A DNA stretch of 18,797 nucleotides, taken from an uncultured Ellagibacter sp. GTDB taxonomy: Bacteria; Actinomycetota; Coriobacteriia; Coriobacteriales; Eggerthellaceae. The notes under the pieces were generated by a model that was given only the letters and a program-made list of their open reading frames with translations, had not been told where the DNA came from and did no database searches. Shown here piece by piece: positions 14,718-18,797 of this stretch (position 1 is the stretch's first letter; every line of letters begins with the position of its first letter). Made by a program: the position numbers and the translations under genes. Location: NCBI RefSeq assembly GCF_934617235.1, contig NZ_CAKTTZ010000052.1, forward strand, positions 1-18,797, read 5' to 3'.

Positions 14718-16004
14718 ATGAACGCTAGCAACCCGGCAGAAAACGACGCCCTCCTCGCGGCACTTCGCCATTACGACGAAGTACGCGACACGTATCTTCA
14801 CGCGCTCGCCGAGCATGGCGTAAAGTTCGCACCCGCCGGGTCCTCCGATGCCGAAATTGCCCAACTTCGGGGTGAGCTTGCGAAACGCGGGGCCGAGTTC
14901 CGCAACGCCGGCGCTTCGATCCGCATGGGCTGGATTTCGAAGGCGTGCATCGAGTGCACGGGAAACAAAGGGTCCGAAACGTTTTCCACCACGTTCAGAT
15001 GCCATCGCGATTGCTACTTTTGCTTCAACCACAACCAGGCCGACTACGACAAGTTCGTCCGCGAGGGCTGCCCATGGGAGGAAGGCCTCGACCGCGCGGC
15101 TGAAACCTACAAAAACGGCCTCGCCGTCATCGGGCTTACCGGAGGCGAGCCGCTGCTGAGCTTCGACGCGTCGATTGCGTTCCTCAACCGCGCGCGCGAG
15201 CTTTTCCCCGAAGCGCACAAGCGCATGTACACCTCGGGCGACCTGCTGACGGAGGACATGGCACGCGAACTGCGCGACGCCGGCCTTCAGGAAATCCGCT
15301 TTAGCGTGAAGGACTTCGACCCCGAGCCCATGCAGGAACGCGTGCTCGACGCGATGCGCCTGGCGAAGCGCTTCATTCCCGACGTCATGGTGGAGATGCC
15401 CATCATTCCCGGCACCGAAGCGCGCATGAAGGAGCTGCTCGCAAGCTTCGAGGAAATCGGCATCCGCGGGATCAACATGCTCGAATTCTGCTTCCCCTTC
15501 CACAGCTGGGAAGAGTTCGCCCGCCGCGGCCTTGTCGTGCGCAACCCGCCCTTCGACGTGATGTACGACTACGGCTATTCGGGCGGCCTGCCCATCGCCG
15601 GCAGCGAGCAACTTGCACTCTCGCTGATGATTTGGGCGTATGACCAGGGGTTCTCGTTCGGCATGCACTACTGCTCGCTCGACAACAAGCACCGAAGCGA
15701 GATGCGTCAGCGAAACGAGCGCGCGGCACACGCGCACCCGTGCTTCTCCTTTGACGAGGGGGATTTCTTCCTGAAGACAGCGAAGGTGTTCGGCGCCGAC
15801 CGCGAAGTGGCAAAACCCGTCCTCGCCACGGCTGGATGCAACACGATGGTCGACAACGACGAGGAGGACTCGACCACCTTCCCCCTGCGCTTCCTGGAGT
15901 TCCTGCGCGGAGTGAACATCACTCCCGCCGTCGCGTATGCCGTGCTCGAGTCTGACGAGAACGGCTCCTACATCCAAGAGCTCGACCTGCGCGTGGCAGA
16001 ATAG
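14718..16004 (+). CDS. Radical SAM protein of unknown function
   Basis: This 428-residue protein carries the radical SAM cluster motif CHRDCYFC (Cys95, Cys99, Cys102; CX3CX2C) and the SAM-binding GLTGGEPLLS (139-148). Further cysteines occur as a CIEC pair just before the cluster (77, 80) and near the C-terminus: HYCSLDNKHR (319), Cys342 and Cys374. These could hold an auxiliary Fe-S site, though their spacing is not a SPASM pattern I recognise. Residues 1-70 look helical. The reaction is unknown to me; the motif layout suggests an AdoMet-radical enzyme acting on a protein or small molecule, and no obvious substrate gene is adjacent. The ATG has only a weak ribosome binding site (GGATGTGA). 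The long open frame on the opposite strand is a codon-bias shadow. Confidence 0.8.
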   Translation: MNASNPAENDALLAALRHYDEVRDTYLHALAEHGVKFAPAGSSDAEIAQLRGELAKRGAEFRNAGASIRMGWISKACIECTGNKGSETFSTTFRCHRDCYFCFNHNQADYDKFVREGCPWEEGLDRAAETYKNGLAVIGLTGGEPLLSFDASIAFLNRARELFPEAHKRMYTSGDLLTEDMARELRDAGLQEIRFSVKDFDPEPMQERVLDAMRLAKRFIPDVMVEMPIIPGTEARMKELLASFEEIGIRGINMLEFCFPFHSWEEFARRGLVVRNPPFDVMYDYGYSGGLPIAGSEQLALSLMIWAYDQGFSFGMHYCSLDNKHRSEMRQRNERAAHAHPCFSFDEGDFFLKTAKVFGADREVAKPVLATAGCNTMVDNDEEDSTTFPLRFLEFLRGVNITPAVAYAVLESDENGSYIQELDLRVAE

Positions 16005-16140
16005 CGGGGCGGCGCGAGCGGCAACGAGGAGCGGTGGCGTGGCGAGGTGACGCGACAAGGCTGCCCAGCGAAGCGGCGGAGTTGACCCGTCGAAGCGACA
16101 CGAACTATTCGCAACCTAAGGGACTGGGGCCGCTAACCCA

Positions 16141-16179
16141 TCGGTGCGAACACGCTGCCGAACCTCGCGTTCGCACCGA
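16141..16179. repeat. 11-bp inverted repeat between convergent genes
   Basis: Perfect arms TCGGTGCGAAC (16141-16151) and GTTCGCACCGA (16169-16179) surround a 17-nt loop. It sits between the radical SAM gene (ending 16004) and the thrH-like gene (ending 16197 on the other strand). It could slow or stop transcription from both sides, but there is no T-run on either strand. Confidence 0.5.
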
Positions 16180-16196
16180 CCGTACGTGGCAACTTT

Positions 16197-16796
16197 CTAC
16201 AGCGCGGCCTCGATTGCAGCGAGGAGCTCGTCGTATTCCTCGAGCGTAGGCACATCGGGGTTCTCGGCTTTCGTCGACGGCGCGCCCTTGAACAGCCAGC
16301 CCGCCTTGCTTGCGCGGATCATGCCCAAGTCGTTGTACGAGTCGCCTGCGGCGATAGTTTCCATCCCGCAGCTTTGAAGCGCGCGGACGGTCGTGAGCTT
16401 CGTCTGGTCGCAGCGCATCTTGTAACCGGTGATGGCGCCGTCCTCTGCCACCTCGAGAGAGTTGCAGAAGATGGTCGGCCAGCCGAGCTTGCGCATAAGC
16501 GGCTGCGCGAACTGCTCGAACGTGTCGGAAATAATGATGACCTGCGTCTTCTCGCGCAGTGCATCGAGAAACTCGCGCGCGCCCTCCATCGGCTCGATTG
16601 TCGCGATGACGTTCTGGATCTCGGCGAGCCCAAGGCCATGCTCGCGCAGGATACCCAAGCGGAAGTTCATGAGCTTATCGTAATCGGGCTCGTCACGCGT
16701 CGTGCGTTCAAGCTCGGGGATGCCGCTCGCCTTGGCGAATGCAATCCAAATCTCGGGGACGAGCACGCCTTCCAAATCCAAACAAACCACATTCAT
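16197..16796 (-). CDS. thrH: ThrH-type phosphoserine phosphatase / homoserine phosphotransferase (HAD family)
   Basis: This 199-residue protein matches ThrH closely along its whole length. It begins VVCLDLEGVLVPEIWIAFA, with nucleophile Asp7, and continues with TTRDEPDYDKLMNFRL, PMEGAREFLDALRE, IIISDTFEQFAQPLMRKLGWPTIFCN and IAAGDSYNDLGM. The DLEG and GDSYND motifs are the HAD catalytic core. Characterised ThrH removes phosphate from phosphoserine and can pass it to homoserine. The gene lies 103 bp downstream of a D-2-hydroxyacid dehydrogenase gene on the same strand. If that enzyme acts like phosphoglycerate dehydrogenase, the pair would supply two steps of serine synthesis, lacking only a transaminase. 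The ATG has a ribosome binding site (AAAGGA). A small hairpin (16827-16843) lies between the two genes. Confidence 0.88.
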   Translation of the reverse strand: MNVVCLDLEGVLVPEIWIAFAKASGIPELERTTRDEPDYDKLMNFRLGILREHGLGLAEIQNVIATIEPMEGAREFLDALREKTQVIIISDTFEQFAQPLMRKLGWPTIFCNSLEVAEDGAITGYKMRCDQTKLTTVRALQSCGMETIAAGDSYNDLGMIRASKAGWLFKGAPSTKAENPDVPTLEEYDELLAAIEAAL

Positions 16797-16899
16797 AGGA
16801 CATCCTTTCCTGATGCAGGCTCATGGCGTTGGGCAACCCAGCGCGGTGGGAATACGAGCCCGCGGGACGCGACGTCGCGAGTCGGGCGGGCGTGTCCCA

Positions 16900-17874
16900 T
16901 CATAACCTATCGAAAACCTCGGCATTCAAGCAATCGGCTGGACGGCGCCCGCACACGACGTCGATGGCGCTTTGCATCGTGCGCTCGCGCAGCTCGCGCC
17001 CCGACTCCTCCGACCAGTACGCCGCGTGCGAAGTGAGCACCGTATGCGGCGCCTGCATGATCGGGTGGCTGAAATCAAGCGGCTCGTCCTCGAACACGTC
17101 GATTCCCGCTCCCCATAGTTTCCCCTCTTCAAGCGCCTGGGCGAGAGCAATCGTGTCGATCACTGCACCGCGCGCCGTGTTCACGACGACCGCACCTGAC
17201 TTCATGGTCGCAATCCGCTCGGCGGACAGCAGATGGTGAGTTTCGGGCGTAAGAGCCGTATGGAAGCTCACCACATCGCACGTGCGCAAGAGCTCATCAA
17301 GCGAGAGGATGTCGTAGCCTTCGGGGGTACGACGACCAGGCACGAGCGACCGGGATTGACACACCACGCGGAAACCGAGCCCTGCCGCTTTGCGAGCCGT
17401 GGCACGACCGATTTCGCCCATGCCAACCACTCCGAAGGTGCGTCCGCGCACCTGCCCTAGCGGACGACGGCAAGCGTAGTCCCACTTCCCCGCCCGCATG
17501 TCCGCGTCGATCTCGTTGATGCGACGCAGTACGCACAGCGTGAGGGCGATCGCGTGGTCGCTGACGACCTCGGTGCCGTATCCGGGCGCCGTGCAGACCG
17601 CCACCCCGTGCTCGGTTGCGGCGGGAAGGTCAATGCTGTCGTAGCCCACGCCCGTACGGCTAACCACCTTCAGGCGAGGGGCGAGCGCCTCGAACACGCG
17701 GCGCGGGAAATTCGCATAGGAGGTCACAATGCCGTCCGCATCGGCGGCGTTCCGAATGACCGCATCGGCGTCGCGTTCGTGGAACACTGCGATATCGACC
17801 CCGGCTTCCCGCGCCATACGCTCCTCGAAATCGGAATTCTCGAAATCATTGTCGACCACCACGATTTTGGGCAT
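16900..17874 (-). CDS. D-isomer-specific 2-hydroxyacid dehydrogenase
   Basis: This 324-residue NAD-dependent dehydrogenase has the Rossmann motif GMGEIG (151-156) and the family's catalytic triad: Arg235 in NTARGAV, Glu264 in DVFEDEP and His283 in TSHAAYWSE. The length fits single-domain-pair members such as CtBP-like and phosphoglycerate dehydrogenase-like enzymes without a C-terminal ACT domain. The exact substrate cannot be read from the sequence. The nearby ThrH gene makes a role in the serine pathway plausible, but D-lactate, glyoxylate or hydroxypyruvate reduction is also possible. The ATG has an AGGAAGGCGG ribosome binding site. A promoter that is one half of a mirrored pair lies just upstream (17907-17938), so expression is probably controlled by the factor that binds there. 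Confidence 0.88.
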   Translation of the reverse strand: MPKIVVVDNDFENSDFEERMAREAGVDIAVFHERDADAVIRNAADADGIVTSYANFPRRVFEALAPRLKVVSRTGVGYDSIDLPAATEHGVAVCTAPGYGTEVVSDHAIALTLCVLRRINEIDADMRAGKWDYACRRPLGQVRGRTFGVVGMGEIGRATARKAAGLGFRVVCQSRSLVPGRRTPEGYDILSLDELLRTCDVVSFHTALTPETHHLLSAERIATMKSGAVVVNTARGAVIDTIALAQALEEGKLWGAGIDVFEDEPLDFSHPIMQAPHTVLTSHAAYWSEESGRELRERTMQSAIDVVCGRRPADCLNAEVFDRL

Positions 17875-17906
17875 CTCAAACCGCCTTCCTCTTCGTTTTC
17901 TGGTCG

Positions 17907-17938
17907 ATTGTAGAGCAAGAAGGCAAGTTGGTGGTCAA
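17907..17938 (-). promoter_or_regulatory. Promoter of the 2-hydroxyacid dehydrogenase gene
   Basis: On the minus strand TTGACC (17938-17933) and TACAAT (17912-17907), each 5 of 6 to consensus, are 20 nt apart. That is longer than the usual 17. The -35 lies inside the dyad AGTTGACCACCAACT. The transcript would start about 26 nt before the ATG. The long spacing is typical of promoters that need a MerR-type or similar activator, which is an inference. Confidence 0.5.
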
Positions 17939-18114
17939 CTGAGCGAGTTGTGCGCTCCTCTTTTTGCCCCGCGGTCGCACGGAAATTTTGCGACCAGGCA
18001 TTTTGCTCGCTCAGAAACCCAATCGCCCCTTCGAAGAGCGAAAGATTGTTATTATCGTATCCCCGAGTGTCGCATAACTCGTCCAGTTGACCACCAACTC
18101 ATGAGTTTGCTCTA
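17911..18114. repeat. 44-bp imperfect inverted repeat with outward promoters
   Basis: The arms are 17911-17954 and 18071-18114. They agree at 34 of 44 positions without gaps, and 26 of the inner 29 match. Each arm contains the dyad AGTTGACCACCAACT and, at equal distance, TTGCTCTA leading into the -10 region. The conserved parts are exactly the promoter and operator parts, and seven neighbouring bases in the spacer differ. This argues for selection on a protein-binding site. Flanking target duplications or a transposase were not seen. Confidence 0.75.
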
Positions 18115-18118
18115 TAGA
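18087..18118 (+). promoter_or_regulatory. Mirror promoter facing the EamA transporter gene
   Basis: TTGACC (18087-18092) and TATAGA (18113-18118) are 20 nt apart, the same geometry and nearly the same sequence as the dehydrogenase promoter on the other strand. It would give a transcript with a leader of about 370 nt before the transporter gene, or a separate small RNA. The -10 match is only 4 of 6. Confidence 0.4.
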
Positions 18119-18283
18119 GACGGCAAAAGGGAGACAACTCTTCATCGTGCCCGCCTTCGCCTTCGCCGCTTCGAAAGCCGCGACGAAACGCGCCCCCCGT
18201 GCGGGCGCGCGGCAAGAGTCGCCTGCGCGGGAGGCCATGCGCTCGCTCACCGATCGCAAGCGGGGTCGTTTCGCTCATATCCC

Positions 18284-18311
18284 TTGAACTGTTTGGCGCG
18301 TCGTGCATAAT
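18284..18311 (+). promoter_or_regulatory. Candidate proximal promoter of the EamA transporter gene
   Basis: TTGAAC (18284-18289) and CATAAT (18306-18311, 5 of 6) are separated by 16 nt. Transcription would start near 18318, leaving a leader of about 180 nt before the ATG at 18498. Confidence 0.4.
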
Positions 18312-18497
18312 GTTCAATTCGAATGGCTTCTTCGATAGCTCACATGCTCTCCTCACCGCACGAGAAACATGAAGGCCTCCTCGTCGCGCAAGCACCAGAG
18401 GATTCATTTTGCAAGCTCGATTGACGAGGTGGCCGGCATCCTAGGTCCATTGCGCTAGCCGTTTCATTTCTCCGAGTTGCCAGGAGCACAAGCAATC

Positions 18498-18797
18498 ATG
18501 AGCGCCCTCGACAAGCAATATCCGACGAACGTTTATCGCGTCATCCTTGCGACAGCTGCCACCATCTGGGGCTTAGGCTTCGTGATCGGCAAAAGCGCCA
18601 TCAGCACCGTTGGCGCCACATGGTTCACCGCCATTCGCTTTTTTGGGGCAGGCATCGTCTTGCTTATCATCTTGTTTTCCCATATCAAGCGCAATTTTTG
18701 TCGCAAAACGCTGAAGGCGGGCATGATTATCGGCGTTGCAACGTTTCTCGGATTCTGGACGCAGTTTCTGGGCCTGGGCATGACGACACCCTCGAAG
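18498..18797 (+). CDS. EamA/DMT-family transporter, N-terminal part
   Basis: The first 100 codons of a gene cut by the window edge. After a short polar start, the residues IWGLGFVIGKSAI (about 24-36), TAIRFFGAGIVLLIILF and AGMIIGVATFLGFWTQFLGLGMTTPSK follow the EamA (drug/metabolite transporter) pattern: membrane helix 1 with the WG motif, an Arg-Phe in helix 2, and a 'GL..TT.SK' turn between helices 3 and 4. These proteins export amino acids or other metabolites, and the substrate cannot be told from this part. The ATG has AGGAG 11 nt upstream. If it exports an amino acid, the divergent layout with the serine-linked genes would make sense, but that is speculative. Confidence 0.85.
   Translation, partial: MSALDKQYPTNVYRVILATAATIWGLGFVIGKSAISTVGATWFTAIRFFGAGIVLLIILFSHIKRNFCRKTLKAGMIIGVATFLGFWTQFLGLGMTTPSK

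Larger units (their letters stand above)
17875..18497. other. Long intergenic regulatory region with mirrored promoters
   Basis: No convincing gene was found here. The left part (17911-18114) is a 44-bp imperfect inverted repeat with two outward-facing promoters. Between its arms lies a nested stem set, CTGAGCGAG/CTCGCTCAG (17939-17947 and 18006-18014) enclosing GGTCGCA/TGCGACC (17973-17979 and 17989-17995). To the right is a GC hairpin, CGCGCCC/GGGCGCG (18189-18195 and 18203-18209). A 46-codon Arg/Ala-rich open frame (GTG at 18147, stop at 18285-18287) has a poorly spaced ribosome binding site and is probably chance. A promoter for the transporter gene lies at 18284-18311. Confidence 0.5.

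Noticed and set aside
14484..16058. A 524-codon open frame on the minus strand opposite the radical SAM gene
   Set aside because: It is a codon-bias shadow. The plus-strand product has intact radical SAM motifs, while the minus-strand product is rich in Ala, Val, Arg and Glu with no family features.
16827..16843. Hairpin CGTTGGG-CAA-CCCAGCG as a terminator after the dehydrogenase gene
   Set aside because: No T-run follows on either strand; it may be only an intergenic stem.
17911..18114. 44-bp inverted repeat as a MITE or IS remnant
   Set aside because: No target-site duplication or transposase fragment is seen, and the matching blocks coincide with promoter hexamers and a dyad, which fits regulation better. 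Not fully excluded.
18147..18287. 46-codon Arg/Ala-rich open frame in the dehydrogenase-transporter gap
   Set aside because: The GTG start is 13 nt from a weak purine run, and the composition is what GC-rich non-coding DNA gives; no supporting evidence.

Overview
The window looks like a chromosomal segment of a high-GC Gram-positive bacterium, most likely an actinomycete of the class Coriobacteriia (Eggerthella/Slackia-type gut relatives). This is an inference from three things: the GC-rich codon use with GTG and TTG starts, a DUF285 (BspA-like) leucine-rich repeat protein beside 'PTxIP...DGT' secreted proteins, and a DUF3516-type helicase. No rRNA, tRNA, CRISPR array, IS element or phage gene was seen.

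Layout. (1) 1-1287, plus strand: the 3' end of an MTA/SAH nucleosidase gene, then two overlapping crcB genes for a probable two-subunit fluoride channel. (2) 1369-4532, minus strand: a three-gene surface or secretion operon, read in the order membrane-anchored protein, small secreted protein, secreted DUF285 repeat protein. The last two share an N-terminal domain. (3) 4955-5341, minus strand: a membrane-tethered heavy-metal-associated protein with a CsoR-like copper operator upstream. (4) 5529-10662: a defence block. An AbiEi/AbiEii type IV toxin-antitoxin operon lies between two copies of a 48-bp direct repeat and has a 12-bp inverted repeat across its promoter. It is followed by an opposing McrB-McrC modified-DNA restriction operon. 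(5) 10732-14467, minus strand: a DExH/DUF3516 helicase and a WYL-domain regulator that ends in a clear intrinsic terminator. (6) 14718-16004, plus strand: a radical SAM enzyme of unknown function. (7) 16197-17874, minus strand: a ThrH-type phosphatase and a D-2-hydroxyacid dehydrogenase, possibly linked through serine metabolism. (8) 17875-18497: a long non-coding stretch holding a 44-bp imperfect inverted repeat whose two halves look like outward-facing, near-identical promoters. (9) 18498-end, plus strand: the start of an EamA-type transporter.

The most unusual items are the three-gene secreted operon with a shared uncharacterised domain, the repeat-flanked AbiE module, the mirrored promoter pair before the dehydrogenase, and the crcB pair in which one subunit has lost both pore phenylalanines. 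All functional calls come from reading motifs by eye; no database search was run.
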